Counted from the first letter of the stretch, positions 33,968 to 43,289 are shown. The stretch: 64,000 nucleotides of DNA from Marinomonas vulgaris (GCF_018145875.1 NZ_JAGSSV010000001.1:310001-374000), one strand, 5' to 3'. Notes: generated from the sequence alone by a model not told the origin. Numbers and translations: made by a program.

Positions 33968-34738
33968 ATGGGCCAACTCTCTCGCCAAGATAATATTGTC
34001 GCCATAGTAAAAGACAAAGGCTATGTGACTATCGACGAGCTGGCGAGCCAATTTGCCGTAACGCCCCAAACCATTCGACGTGATATCAACGAGTTAGCAA
34101 AATCAGGGCAAATTCGCCGACACCATGGCGGGGCCAGCTGTGATTCCAGCACCACAAATGTGGCCTACGCCACCCGGCAGATACTGCAATTATCCGCCAA
34201 AGAACAAATTGCTAAACGCATCGCGGCGGAAATCCCTAACAATGCTTCCTTGTTTATTAATATTGGTACCACCACGGAAACCGTGGCGCGGGCATTGCTC
34301 AACCATCAAGGCTTACAGGTCATCACCAACAACCTCAATGTGGCCACCATTTTAAGCGCAAAAGAAGACTTTACCGTGATTATCGCTGGCGGTACGGTGC
34401 GCTCACGAGATGGCGGTGTGATGGGGGAAGCCACCATGGATTTTATCAATCAGTTCCGTGTGGATTTTGGCATCATCGGCATTAGTGCCATCGACCCGAA
34501 TGACGGCTCTTTGTTGGATTACGACTACCAAGAAGTGCGCGTCGCTCAAAGCATTATTAATAATTCACGCTGTGTCTTTTTGGCCGCCGACAATGCCAAA
34601 TTTGGCCGCAATGCCGTGGTTCGACTGGGCAACCTTATGCAAGTGGATCGCTTGTTTACCGACGCCCAGCCGCCTAAAGTCATCACGACCCTGATGAAAG
34701 AACACAAGGTGCGCCTAGAACTCTGCACGCCGACATAA
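33968..34738 (+). CDS. glpR: DeoR-family glycerol-3-phosphate regulon repressor
   Basis: 256 residues. The DeoR helix-turn-helix is at residues 5-55 ([26 protein letters not shown], read across its turn), followed by RRHHGGA. The sugar-phosphate sensor domain contains [14 protein letters not shown] and [19 protein letters not shown]. GlpR represses glycerol genes until sn-glycerol 3-phosphate binds. The ribosome site is AGGAG. Its position between glpK and glpD supports the role. Confidence 0.93.
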   Translation: MGQLSRQDNIVAIVKDKGYVTIDELASQFAVTPQTIRRDINELAKSGQIRRHHGGASCDSSTTNVAYATRQILQLSAKEQIAKRIAAEIPNNASLFINIGTTTETVARALLNHQGLQVITNNLNVATILSAKEDFTVIIAGGTVRSRDGGVMGEATMDFINQFRVDFGIIGISAIDPNDGSLLDYDYQEVRVAQSIINNSRCVFLAADNAKFGRNAVVRLGNLMQVDRLFTDAQPPKVITTLMKEHKVRLELCTPT

Positions 34739-34760
34739 AACCAGCCTAACGTCTGGTTTT
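34737..34760 (+). terminator. glpR terminator
   Basis: AAAACCAG and CTGGTTTT form an 8-bp stem beginning at the glpR stop codon, followed by TCTTCTCTTTT. Confidence 0.7.
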
Positions 34761-34835
34761 TCTTCTCTTTTGCTTATTTTTTCACCATAACGTCACAAAT
34801 CCATGTTGTCATACCCTCTTTAGACGTTTACTATC

Positions 34836-34875
34836 GAACATAAATGTTCACTTTCGAACACGAGCAAGGCATTAA
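34836..34875. promoter_or_regulatory. GlpR-like operator cluster before glpD
   Basis: GAACATAAATGTTC (34836-34849) is a perfect 6-bp-arm palindrome. A further TTCGAACA half-site follows at 34853-34860. This resembles the tandem TTCG-rich GlpR operators of E. coli. Confidence 0.65.
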
Positions 34876-34923
34876 CTCGTTCGTGTTTCATCATTCGTTT
34901 GTTTTGACAGTGTGAGGCGCACC

Positions 34924-36414
34924 ATGAATCACCCCCATTTTGACCTATTTGTTGTTGGCGGCGGCATCAATGGAACAGGAATTGCCGCAGACGCCGCCGG
35001 TCGTGGCTTACATGTTGGTTTGTGTGAAATGGGCGACCTTGCTCACGCTACTTCGTCGTCGAGCAGTAAATTGATACACGGTGGACTTCGCTACCTTGAG
35101 CATTACGAGTTTCGTCTCGTCAAAGAAGCGTTAAACGAACGTGAAGTGCTTTTAAAAGTCGCCCCTCATCTGGTGACACCAATGCGCTTTCAAATGCCTC
35201 ACCGAGCGCATTTACGTCCCGCGTGGCTAATTCGAATTGGTTTGTTTTTGTACGACACACTAGGCAAGCGAGAGACGTTACAAGGCTCGAAAGGCGTTAA
35301 ATACGGCGCTGACAGCCCACTAAAAAACGATATAAAACAAGGTTTTGAATACTCTGATTGCTGGGTAGACGATGCGCGCTTGGTGGTGATCAACGCTATG
35401 AGCGCTCAACAAAATGGCGCGGCTATATTTGCTCGCACACGTTGCGTGTCGGCAAAACGACAAGACAATCAGTGGCTAATCGTACTTGAAGATCAGCTCA
35501 CCAAAGAAACAAAAAACATCACCGCTAACGCCCTTGTTAATGCCGCTGGCCCTTGGGTATCGTCTTTCATCGAAACCAAGCTAGAACAAAAAGCCCCTTA
35601 CGGCATTCGTATGATCAAAGGCAGCCACGTCGTGGTGCCCAAGCTGTACGAGCACAGCAATGCTTTTATCATGCAAAACACCGATAAACGTATTGTTTTT
35701 GCTATTCCTTACCGTGACGATTACACCTTACTCGGCACCACAGACGTAGAATATAAGGGTGACCCCAAGGCCGTTAAGATCAATGACGATGAAACCCAGT
35801 ACATTTTAAAAGTCGCCAACGACCATTTCAAAAAGACCTTGTCGCCAGCCGATATTGTGTGGAGTTACTCCGGCGTTCGCCCTTTGCTAGAAGACGAATC
35901 GTCCGACCCTTCTGCGGTGACTCGAGATTATACCCTGCACCTAGAGGACCAACACAGCAGGGCACCACTACTGAGCATTTTTGGCGGCAAAATCACCACT
36001 TATCGTAAACTGGCGCTGTCTGCCATGAATAAACTCACGCCGTACTTTGATCAACTTGGTGAACCCTGGACTCATAGTAAACCCTTACCTGGTGGGGATT
36101 TAGGTATGTCTCTGGAGGCATTTGGCTTGAAATTACAAAGGGATTACCCCTTTATCGGTGCGCCCTTGGCACGTCGTTTCGCCAACAGTTACGGCACCTT
36201 GACGCATCTTATGCTCGACAAAGTAAAAGATGAAAAAGGTCTGGGACAAGATTTTGGACATCAGCTTTACCAAGCAGAAGTGGATTATTTGATCAAACAC
36301 GAATGGGCACACAGCGCCGAAGACATTCTATGGAGACGCACCAAGCTGGGGTTAGAATTTACTCCCGAGCAGGTTGCCGCATTAAACAATTATGTGACGA
36401 GTCAATTCGAATAG
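34924..36414 (+). CDS. glpD: Aerobic glycerol-3-phosphate dehydrogenase
   Basis: 496-residue flavoenzyme on the inner membrane face that oxidises sn-glycerol 3-phosphate to dihydroxyacetone phosphate with ubiquinone as acceptor. The FAD dinucleotide motif is LFVVGGGINGTGIAADAAGRG, split by the turn at residue about 12. Family blocks TSSSSSKLIHGGLRYLE and GKITTYRKLA are present. I start at the ATG at 34924, 8 bp after TGAGGCG. The frame begins at a GTG at 34912. A strong terminator follows. Confidence 0.95.
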   Translation: MNHPHFDLFVVGGGINGTGIAADAAGRGLHVGLCEMGDLAHATSSSSSKLIHGGLRYLEHYEFRLVKEALNEREVLLKVAPHLVTPMRFQMPHRAHLRPAWLIRIGLFLYDTLGKRETLQGSKGVKYGADSPLKNDIKQGFEYSDCWVDDARLVVINAMSAQQNGAAIFARTRCVSAKRQDNQWLIVLEDQLTKETKNITANALVNAAGPWVSSFIETKLEQKAPYGIRMIKGSHVVVPKLYEHSNAFIMQNTDKRIVFAIPYRDDYTLLGTTDVEYKGDPKAVKINDDETQYILKVANDHFKKTLSPADIVWSYSGVRPLLEDESSDPSAVTRDYTLHLEDQHSRAPLLSIFGGKITTYRKLALSAMNKLTPYFDQLGEPWTHSKPLPGGDLGMSLEAFGLKLQRDYPFIGAPLARRFANSYGTLTHLMLDKVKDEKGLGQDFGHQLYQAEVDYLIKHEWAHSAEDILWRRTKLGLEFTPEQVAALNNYVTSQFE

Positions 36415-36459
36415 AAGCGACTTAATCCTGCTTAACCACACTTAATTGGTAAGTTAATC

Positions 36460-36494
36460 GCCCGTCTAGGCAATTGTTTAGACGGGCTTTTTTT
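36460..36494 (+). terminator. glpD terminator
   Basis: GCCCGTCTA pairs with TAGACGGGC around a 10-base loop, followed by eight T. Confidence 0.9.
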
Positions 36495-36566
36495 GCTTTA
36501 CTGAGGCTTCCATTTTTGGCAACCGCCGTTCGCCTCTTTTACTCTCTTGTCAGGACATAACGCACA

Positions 36567-37337
36567 ATGGATTTGGTCTTTTTCGATATCTCGCTTTGGG
36601 TTTTCCTCATGTTATTTGCGGCGGCGTTTCTGGCGGGGGTGATTGACGCCATTGCGGGCGGCGGTGGCTTAATCACGGTGCCGGTACTGCTGGCAGCGGG
36701 GTTGTCTCCCGCCGAGGCACTCGCCACCAACAAACTTCAAGGCTGTGCTGGCACCTTGTCGGCTTCCTATCACTTTGTGAGGAAGGGCCAGGTCGATTTG
36801 GCAAGCATGTGGTTTCCTATTGTGATGACGGCTATGGGCGCCATGTTCGGCACTTTTTTAGTGTCTTATTTAGACAGCAGCCTCTTGCTTAAAGCTGTGC
36901 CTATTATCTTAATCGCGGTGGCAATTTTCTTTTTCTTTCTACCCAAAGTGCAACCCTATATTGCTCGGCGAGTGTCACTTACCCATGGGCAATTTGCCGT
37001 GATCATCGGCACCTCGATTGGCTTTTACGATGGTTTAATTGGCCCAGGCACAGGGGCGTTCTTTTCTACCGCGTATTTGTGTTTTATGGGCTTAACCGTG
37101 GTCTCTGCGACGGCGCACACCAAGGTGCTCAACGCCACCAGCAATGTGGCCTCTTTGGCGGTGTTTCTCTTTAGCGGGCATATTATCTGGGCGTTAGGCA
37201 TTGCCATGGGCATCGGTCAGTGGGCTGGCGCGCAAATTGGCTCGCGTTTAGTCATCACTAAAGGTGCAGCACTAATTCGACCTATGGTGATTGTGATGTG
37301 CTTGGCCATTTCAGTGAAACTGCTGTTGGACAACTAG
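36567..37337 (+). CDS. TSUP-family (TauE/SafE) membrane permease
   Basis: 256 residues with about eight transmembrane segments. The family repeat is visible as AFLAGVIDAIAGGGGLITVPVL near the N-terminus (read with its glycine run) and GFYDGLIGPGTGAFFSTAY in the second half. The position-specific ALATNKLQG and HTKVLNATSN pair is typical of the YfcA subgroup. Members export or import sulfonates, sulfite or other small anions. No sulfonate enzymes are nearby, so the substrate is unknown. It overlaps the convergent LysR gene by 4 bp. Confidence 0.9.
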   Translation: MDLVFFDISLWVFLMLFAAAFLAGVIDAIAGGGGLITVPVLLAAGLSPAEALATNKLQGCAGTLSASYHFVRKGQVDLASMWFPIVMTAMGAMFGTFLVSYLDSSLLLKAVPIILIAVAIFFFFLPKVQPYIARRVSLTHGQFAVIIGTSIGFYDGLIGPGTGAFFSTAYLCFMGLTVVSATAHTKVLNATSNVASLAVFLFSGHIIWALGIAMGIGQWAGAQIGSRLVITKGAALIRPMVIVMCLAISVKLLLDN

Positions 37338-38275
37338 GACATCAGTTGCTCGGGAGTCGTCAGCGCGTCTTCGGCGGAAAATTGATAACATTCTGATACC
37401 AGCCAGCGCAGCAACTGTTGCACAGACTCTCGCTGTCGTTGCATTTCAGGGCACACAAACAGATATACATGGCCTTCATCGAGGGTTTCTTCAAAAGGTC
37501 GCATGAGTCGCCCTTGCTGAATATCGTCCATCACCAAAGGCGTTCGACCGAGCGCCACGCCCTGACCCGCTACCGCCGCCTGCACCGCCAAATCACCTCG
37601 ATTAAAACTGATACCACGGGATAGCTTGACGCCTTTGGCGTTGGCCAGCAATAGCCATTTTTCCCATTCCGCATAGGGGCTGGAAAAGCGCCATTCAGAA
37701 TCGTCGTTTAATAGTGGCACCTGCGCCAATTGACTCGCTTCCTGCAAAGCACGCGATTCTGCGAATGCAGGACTGCACACAGGAAACACCTTGTCTTTCA
37801 TTAAGGGCACCACGTAGCCTTTTGAGCTATGAACATGGCTATGTACAATAGCCACATCAATCCTATCTCGCTGAAAGTTCACCTCTCGATCATTGGCTTG
37901 AATACGCAATTGCAAATCAGGATACGCTTCTTGCAAGCTACCAAGGCGAGGAATTAGCCACTTAGTCGCAAACGATGGCATGACAGACACAGTAAGAATA
38001 TTTGAGGTCTCTTCTTCTTGCAGCTCCAATATAAGATCACTGATTTCGGTAAAACTGTGATTAAGCTGCACCGCCAAACGTGCGCCAGCTACCGTTAGCT
38101 CTAGGCGTCGGTGGTAACGAACAAATAAGGTTAACCCTAAACGCTCTTCAAGCTGCCGAATTTGTTGGCTGATCGCCCCTTGGGTTAAATGCATTTCTTG
38201 CGCCGCCTTGGTAAAGCTTAAGTGCCGTGCGGCAATCGCGAAAGTATTTAATCCTGCTAGTGGAATAGACTTCAT
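37334..38275 (-). CDS. LysR-family regulator, GcvA-like
   Basis: 313-residue LysR protein of the GcvA subgroup, recognised by LNTFAIAARHLSFTKAAQEMH and LTQGAISQQIRQLEERLG in the DNA-binding domain. The effector domain follows. GcvA itself controls glycine cleavage, but many relatives regulate other neighbours. Here it converges with the TSUP permease gene and shares no promoter with it. The target is not evident. Upstream lies the candidate small RNA region. Confidence 0.87.
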   Translation of the reverse strand: MKSIPLAGLNTFAIAARHLSFTKAAQEMHLTQGAISQQIRQLEERLGLTLFVRYHRRLELTVAGARLAVQLNHSFTEISDLILELQEEETSNILTVSVMPSFATKWLIPRLGSLQEAYPDLQLRIQANDREVNFQRDRIDVAIVHSHVHSSKGYVVPLMKDKVFPVCSPAFAESRALQEASQLAQVPLLNDDSEWRFSSPYAEWEKWLLLANAKGVKLSRGISFNRGDLAVQAAVAGQGVALGRTPLVMDDIQQGRLMRPFEETLDEGHVYLFVCPEMQRQRESVQQLLRWLVSECYQFSAEDALTTPEQLMS

Positions 38276-38371
38276 ATCCCTTTTACCTTACCCCGGTGTA
38301 ATCATTCGATAGTCTGTAAAAAACCGTATTTTGCATTAGTTAGGCTAATTCAACAAATCAATTTAAATCGT

Positions 38372-38399
38372 TTGTCTGTCTTGGTTAAAAAGCTAGAAT
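38372..38399 (+). promoter_or_regulatory. Putative promoter of the 38.4-kb small RNA
   Basis: TTGTCT (38372-38377) and TAGAAT (38394-38399) are separated by 16 bp, matching sigma-70 hexamers at four and five of six positions. It would start transcription close to 38406. Confidence 0.5.
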
Positions 38400-38405
38400 A
38401 TGGCC

Positions 38406-38580
38406 ATCTCTTAGGTTCAACAGCGACCTAGTTTTTATTGATACAGCCCTAACTGTATTGCTTCTAAAATATGCCCCCACAGTCATATTTTAGATGAGTC
38501 ACAACATCCCCCACAGGTTATTGTGACTCGCAACTGCTAGTTACTTTTGTTTAAGCCGGACCTTTGTCCGGCTTTTTTTT
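38406..38580 (+). ncRNA. Candidate structured small RNA with twin C-rich loops
   Basis: No gene reads rightward here, yet a promoter-like sequence, four hairpins and a strong terminator follow one another. Hairpins: TAGGT/ACCTA (38412-38430), ATACAG/CTGTAT (38441-38458), CTAAAATATG/CATATTTTAG (38464-38493, 10 perfect pairs), and GAGTCACAA/TTGTGACTC (38496-38529, 9 perfect pairs). The third and fourth both expose CCCCCACAG in their loops. The terminator AGCCGGAC/GTCCGGCT ends in eight T (38554-38580). Length would be about 175 nt. C-rich loops of bacterial small RNAs often pair with G-rich ribosome sites. I do not recognise a known family. The neighbouring genes on both sides read leftward. 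Confidence 0.65.
38554..38580 (+). terminator. Orphan strong terminator (3' end of candidate small RNA)
   Basis: AGCCGGAC-cttt-GTCCGGCT followed by an eight-T run. It has the rightward polarity, although no protein gene lies upstream on that strand. Confidence 0.9.
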
Positions 38581-38636
38581 GCCTCAAGCAATGCCTTTCA
38601 CAACCTTTTTTACGACAACCATGATAATTAAAGATC

Positions 38637-38664
38637 AAAAAAAACGGCGACCCAAAGGCCGCCG
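38637..38664 (-). terminator. Terminator of the gap gene
   Basis: On the reverse strand ACGGCGGCC pairs with GGTCGCCGT across a short loop and is followed by a T-run, 40 bp after the stop codon. Confidence 0.85.
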
Positions 38665-38704
38665 TAAAGTAACACACGTAAAATGTGTCCGGTCATTCCA
38701 TCAC

Positions 38705-40078
38705 TTAAGCGGCTGCAGATTCCAGCAACTCAGCGTTAACTAACTTTGCTTGAGCAAGTTTTTCCATTAAGCGAACAACCTGACAGCTGTAACCGTATTC
38801 GTTGTCGTACCAAACGTACAAGATAGCCTGATTACCGCGTACTTTAGTGGACAAGGAATCAACAATACCGGCTTGTGAAGAGCCGATAAAATCAGAGCTC
38901 ACTGCGTCAGCACCATCACTGTAACCAATTTGCCCCGTCAATTCAGCGCTGTCAGAAGCGGCTTTTAATAATGCGTTGATATCATCAACAGACGTGGCTG
39001 ATTTCAGGTTTAAGCTCAATACAGCAATGGACACGTTGATCACTGGCACTCGAATCGCACTGCCACTTAGCTTACCTTCCAAAGAAGGAATGGCTTTTGA
39101 TACGGCTTTCGCAGCGCCTGTTTCTGTCATTACCATGTTCATGCCAGCGGCACGACCACGACGATCACCTTTGTGGATGTTATCAATTAGGTTCTGGTCG
39201 TTAGTGTAAGCGTGAACCGTTTCAACGTGGCCCGACTCAATGCCGTATTTTTCTTCAAGTACAGATAAAATCGGTGTAATAGCATTAGTAGTACAAGACG
39301 CTGCAGAAACAATTTTGTCTTCGTTAGTGATATCGCCGTCGTTCACACCAAAAACCACGTTTTTCATTTCTTTGCCTGGTGCTGTAAGCACAACACGTTC
39401 GATGCCTGGACGATTCAAATGTACGCTCAAGCCATCGTGATCACGCCAGCGGCCGGTGTTGTCTACCAACAAGGCGTTGTTAATACCATGCGCTTGGTAA
39501 TCTACTTCCGCAGGGTCGGATGCGTAAATCACCTTTACCGGTGAGCCGTTAATGATCAAGGCTTGGTTCTCTTCGTCGACTTTTACTAAGCCGTCGTAAG
39601 CACCATGAACAGAATCGTATTTGAGCAAACTAGCACGTTTTGTTAAATCATTATCGCAGGCTTTACGCACCACAATGGCTGCTAATTTCATACCAGGAGT
39701 TGTGTGACCTAACATGCACATGCGACGAGCCAATAAACGACCGATACGACCAAAACCGTACAATACGACAGGCGTTTCTGAACCGTCAGTTGTTTGCGCA
39801 GCCAACACAGAATCCATGTCGGCTTCAGCAATAAGAGATTCAAGTTCCACGGCTGTGTGCGACACATCACCTGCTAGAAGTTGTTCTAACAGTTGATAAA
39901 CTTGAACGAGGTCTAATTCAGGGTGTTTATCGAATGCAGCCATCAAACCTGTGACAGAGTCTGCCATCAAGGTGTTGCCCGCTAATTCAACTTTAATGGC
40001 TTTTTCACGGCCCAATTTACCTAAAAGAGGAATCATGGATTCTGCTTGTGAAAGTGCTTGTAACCAAGTGCTTGTCAT
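38705..40078 (-). CDS. Glyceraldehyde-3-phosphate dehydrogenase, long form
   Basis: 457 residues, about 120 longer than standard GapA. The first 100 residues are a helical extension (WLQALSQAESMIPLLGKLG...) without the nucleotide fold. The Rossmann motif then begins at VVLYGFGRIGRLL (G108-G113). The catalytic Cys262 lies in SAASCTTNA, and the substrate-binding TETGAAKAV and YDNEYGYSCQVV blocks are intact. It oxidises glyceraldehyde 3-phosphate with NAD(P). Similar extended enzymes occur in Vibrio and Pseudomonas, where they are often gluconeogenic or of unclear direction. It is monocistronic. Confidence 0.9.
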   Translation of the reverse strand: MTSTWLQALSQAESMIPLLGKLGREKAIKVELAGNTLMADSVTGLMAAFDKHPELDLVQVYQLLEQLLAGDVSHTAVELESLIAEADMDSVLAAQTTDGSETPVVLYGFGRIGRLLARRMCMLGHTTPGMKLAAIVVRKACDNDLTKRASLLKYDSVHGAYDGLVKVDEENQALIINGSPVKVIYASDPAEVDYQAHGINNALLVDNTGRWRDHDGLSVHLNRPGIERVVLTAPGKEMKNVVFGVNDGDITNEDKIVSAASCTTNAITPILSVLEEKYGIESGHVETVHAYTNDQNLIDNIHKGDRRGRAAGMNMVMTETGAAKAVSKAIPSLEGKLSGSAIRVPVINVSIAVLSLNLKSATSVDDINALLKAASDSAELTGQIGYSDGADAVSSDFIGSSQAGIVDSLSTKVRGNQAILYVWYDNEYGYSCQVVRLMEKLAQAKLVNAELLESAAA

Positions 40079-40340
40079 TTTCTGCCCCCGAAAAAAGACT
40101 TTGTTGTATCAATGTGGGCTCAGTTTATCGACACAAAGGAACAAAAACAAATTGTAAGAAGACTACGAAAAACCTTTAAAAACGGGTGTTTAGCGTATTT
40201 TTTTATAGAAATAACGAGATAAACAAGAGAGGTTAGAAACTTTACTACATAAGTTGGCGATTATGACGCAAAGAATGAATTTTCGTGCCATTATGTTGTA
40301 ATTTGCCAACAAGAAGTGGCAATAACTTTCATAAATTATT

Positions 40341-40670
40341 TTATAAATGCCGTTTTCTTTCAGCTAAAACACCTAATAAGCAGAAACACAACGCAATCAC
40401 CAGAGGCCTATACACCAGATCTAATTGCGTTATACCCCAATACACTAAAGGCTGACTCCACAGAGTAAGTAACCCATAACCAAAAGTACACATTAGAATA
40501 AACGCGGTTACACGAGCAATAAACACCCAGGAAGATACCAACCTCTTAAGATAAGCATTCACCTTATCCCCATAAACGACCAAACAAGTAGCCACAAACG
40601 CGAGAGCAATGTCTTGCAGGTACGGCTGGATAAAGTAGGCTAGGCGTAAATTTAAATCTAAAATAAGCAT
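40341..40670 (-). CDS. DUF3392 family membrane protein
   Basis: 109 residues with three to four hydrophobic helices. The central VYGDKVNAYLKRLV followed by FGYGLLTLW and the C-terminal CLLGVLAERKRHL match DUF3392, a family of short inner-membrane proteins in gammaproteobacteria with no known function. The start codon lacks a recognisable ribosome site; the bases upstream read CCTCC instead of AGGAGG. The 262 bp between it and gap hold a leftward promoter region and no further gene. Confidence 0.8.
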   Translation of the reverse strand: MLILDLNLRLAYFIQPYLQDIALAFVATCLVVYGDKVNAYLKRLVSSWVFIARVTAFILMCTFGYGLLTLWSQPLVYWGITQLDLVYRPLVIALCFCLLGVLAERKRHL

Positions 40671-40766
40671 AGGAGGTCGTATTAGGTCGTTTGGTTATGG
40701 CAATGTGTTTTAAACTTAACACAGATCTTTGTCTGCCTTTTCTCTGCAGCAGTGTTTCTGTTAAGG

Positions 40767-41312
40767 TTATTTCCTATGGGATAAAGCCTCAACATCAATT
40801 CGCCCAGAAGGCTGACGGTTTTTGGGACTCTCATTAATATACACCACAGACACATTGTAAGCTGTATTGTGCAAATGGATAGAGCTGCCATCTTCAAACG
40901 ACCACACAGGTCGCCCAATACCTGAGTTCATAAAGCCTTCATCTGGCAAACCGTACTTTCGCTGTAATAAGTTGCCTAGGTATTGGCGTTTTTCTTTGCT
41001 TTCTACTACACCAAACATCAATGCCTGCCAAACATAACCCGAACGGTTATAGTAAACCTTGGCATCGGTTAACCCTAACATACCACTACGGCCTAAGCTG
41101 TAATTTGCCACCCCATCTTTGTAAGAGGGGTAACTATGGATATCCATGGTCGCCAATCTTTTTTCTAATGTCTGTAGACTTAAATCATTAAACGGCAAAC
41201 CAAACAGTTCTGCCCTAGTCACAATCTGCGGCTTTCTTGAGCCTTCAGCCTTTACCAATGCGGTGTTTGTTGCCAAAAATAACAACACACAGGTAAGCAA
41301 TATTTTTTTCAT
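40767..41312 (-). CDS. Exported protein of unknown function
   Basis: 181 residues. An N-terminal signal peptide (KKILLTCVLLFLATNTALVKA) with a likely cleavage after Ala indicates export to the periplasm or beyond. The mature protein has repeated Tyr-Gly patterns (YSLGRSGMLGLTDAKVYYN, KYGLPDEGF) and a beta-rich C-terminal half (WSFEDGSSIHLHN, YNVSVVYIN). I do not recognise a family. Two tandem ATG codons are available (41315 and 41312), and the second is better spaced from AAGGGA. It is divergent from the uridine kinase gene. Confidence 0.7.
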   Translation of the reverse strand: MKKILLTCVLLFLATNTALVKAEGSRKPQIVTRAELFGLPFNDLSLQTLEKRLATMDIHSYPSYKDGVANYSLGRSGMLGLTDAKVYYNRSGYVWQALMFGVVESKEKRQYLGNLLQRKYGLPDEGFMNSGIGRPVWSFEDGSSIHLHNTAYNVSVVYINESPKNRQPSGRIDVEALSHRK

Positions 41313-41439
41313 CATTCCCTTCTTACAAATAACTCATTGTCCTGTTTGCCAAGCCAAACCAGCCAAAGGTGATATATAATATCGCAAAATGACTTTTTAT
41401 AATGAAAGTTACTTAAAATTTTTTGTTACGAGGTAATTC

Positions 41440-42051
41440 ATGGCTCTTGTTATTGGTATCACAGGCGTTTCTGGCAGTGGAAAAAGCCGTCTTTGTTCGT
41501 TATTAGCCGAAGGACAAGACGATAAAATCACCATCCTTTGCCAAGACAGCTTCTACAATGGCTGCGGCAGCATAGACCCAGATGTGTATAACTTTGATGA
41601 CCTGAGTTCATTGGACTTAGAAAGCCTGACTCTGGCCATTCATAACTGCAAGAATCGCCAGCAACCCAATGAAATTCCTGTCTACGATCATTCACAACAC
41701 AAGCGTGTGGGCTATCGTAACCTTGAAGCCACTCACGTGGTTTTGGTCGAAGGCCACATGATGTTTCAAGATGCGGGTATTCGCGATGCTGTCGACTATC
41801 TGCTTTATGTGGACACCGATATGGACATTGCAGTGGTGCGACGATTGAAACGCGACATTGCAGAACGTGGCCGCGATGTAAACGAAGTGACCAGCCGCTA
41901 TATGCGTCATGTGCGCCAAGCCGCCCTGAAAACCATTGATATTCGCAGCAAAGCGGACTTTATTATTCCTAACAACAAAAGCTTCACCAATGCCGCCAAT
42001 TTACTGCGTAATCACATTGATTATTTACTCAAAGAAAAAGGCGCTAAATAA
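41440..42051 (+). CDS. udk: Uridine kinase-like P-loop kinase
   Basis: 203 residues. Walker A is GVSGSGKS at residues 9-16, followed by CQDSFYN with the conserved Asp, the YNFDDLSSLDLESL segment, PVYDHSQHKR with the substrate-contacting Tyr and Asp, and VVLVEGHMMF as Walker B. The lid region RRLKRDIAERGRD is intact. These are the hallmarks of uridine/cytidine kinase, which salvages uridine to UMP. It is close in length to E. coli Udk. The hairpin terminator begins inside its last codons. Confidence 0.85.
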   Translation: MALVIGITGVSGSGKSRLCSLLAEGQDDKITILCQDSFYNGCGSIDPDVYNFDDLSSLDLESLTLAIHNCKNRQQPNEIPVYDHSQHKRVGYRNLEATHVVLVEGHMMFQDAGIRDAVDYLLYVDTDMDIAVVRRLKRDIAERGRDVNEVTSRYMRHVRQAALKTIDIRSKADFIIPNNKSFTNAANLLRNHIDYLLKEKGAK

Positions 42052-42059
42052 GCGCCTTT
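42037..42059 (+). terminator. udk terminator overlapping the stop codon
   Basis: AAAGGCGCT and AGCGCCTTT form a perfect 9-bp stem with the TAA stop in the loop region. A T-rich tract follows. Confidence 0.75.
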
Positions 42060-42091
42060 CTGTGTTTTGACTACCGTAACATTAACCCGCG

Positions 42092-43222
42092 TTACTTCTT
42101 GATGTCATCGAAAAAGCGCTTTACGCCATCAAACCAGCTTTTCTGCTTGGGTGAATGGTCTGTGCCTTCTCCCATGCTTTCTGCCAGTTCCGTAAACAAG
42201 GCTTTTTGACGAGACGTCAAATTCACTGGTGTTTCTACGACCGCTTTGCAAATCAAATCACCGACTGGGCCACCACGAACCGGTTTAACGCCTTTGTTGC
42301 GCAAGCGGAACAGTTTGCCAGACTGGCATTCCGGTGTGACCTTCAAACGCACACGACCATCAAGAGTCGGCACATCGATTTCGCCACCTAGAGCCGCCGT
42401 GGTAAAGCTAATCGGCACTTCGCAGTACAGGTTCGCACCATCACGCTCAAAAATAGCATGAGGTTTCACCGATACTTGAACAAACAAGTCGCCCGCTGGA
42501 CCCCCTTGTGTTCCGGCTTCGCCTTCACCAGACAAACGAATACGATCGCCCGTATCCACACCCGCAGGGATTTTAACGCTTAACGTTTTGTACTCTTGAA
42601 CACGACCTTGGCCATGACAATCGTTACATGGATCACTGATCACCTGACCTGAGCCATGACATTCTGGACAGGTTTGCTGAACAGAGAAGAAGCCTTGCGA
42701 CATACGCACCTGACCCGCACCACCACAGGTGCCACAGGTTTTAGGCGTAGAGCCTTTTTTTGCCCCTGAGCCATCACAGGTTTTACAGTTAACCAGGGTA
42801 GGAATGCGAATTTTCTCATCGCAGCCCCATACGGCTTGCTCAAGATCCAACTCTAATGTGTAACGTAAATCCGAACCGCGACGTGTGCGACTTTGACCAC
42901 CGCCGCCTCCGCCACCGAAGATATCACCAAACACATCACCAAAAATGTCACTAAAACCACCAGCGCCTGCGCCGCCGCCATAACCGCCACCTTGGCCATT
43001 CACACCTTCGTGACCAAAGCGGTCATACGCGGCACGTTTGTCCTCGGAAGATAAAATTTCATAAGCTTCGGCCAGCTCTTTAAACTTCTCTAAGGCTTCT
43101 GGATTATCTGGGTTCTTATCTGGGTGGTACTTATTCGCTAAAGAACGATAAGCTTTTTTAATGTCTTTCTTATCAGCGTCTTTGGCGACCCCAAGAACGT
43201 CGTAATAGTCTCTTTTGCTCAT
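42092..43222 (-). CDS. dnaJ: Chaperone protein DnaJ
   Basis: 376-residue type I Hsp40. The J domain (residues 1-70) has [10 protein letters not shown] with the essential HPD. A Gly-rich linker follows ([19 protein letters not shown]). Four CxxCxGxG zinc repeats lie near residues 148-205 ([34 protein letters not shown]), then the substrate-binding C-terminal domains. It stimulates DnaK ATPase. I start at [11 protein letters not shown] with GGGAA upstream, although the frame is open 23 codons earlier. It is the third gene of grpE–dnaK–dnaJ. Confidence 0.96.
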   Translation of the reverse strand: MSKRDYYDVLGVAKDADKKDIKKAYRSLANKYHPDKNPDNPEALEKFKELAEAYEILSSEDKRAAYDRFGHEGVNGQGGGYGGGAGAGGFSDIFGDVFGDIFGGGGGGGQSRTRRGSDLRYTLELDLEQAVWGCDEKIRIPTLVNCKTCDGSGAKKGSTPKTCGTCGGAGQVRMSQGFFSVQQTCPECHGSGQVISDPCNDCHGQGRVQEYKTLSVKIPAGVDTGDRIRLSGEGEAGTQGGPAGDLFVQVSVKPHAIFERDGANLYCEVPISFTTAALGGEIDVPTLDGRVRLKVTPECQSGKLFRLRNKGVKPVRGGPVGDLICKAVVETPVNLTSRQKALFTELAESMGEGTDHSPKQKSWFDGVKRFFDDIKK

Positions 43223-43289
43223 CGTAAGCATTCCCGAATTGATAAAATCTGAATAATAAAGTTTTTTATTAAGAAGGTTTGTAAACAGC

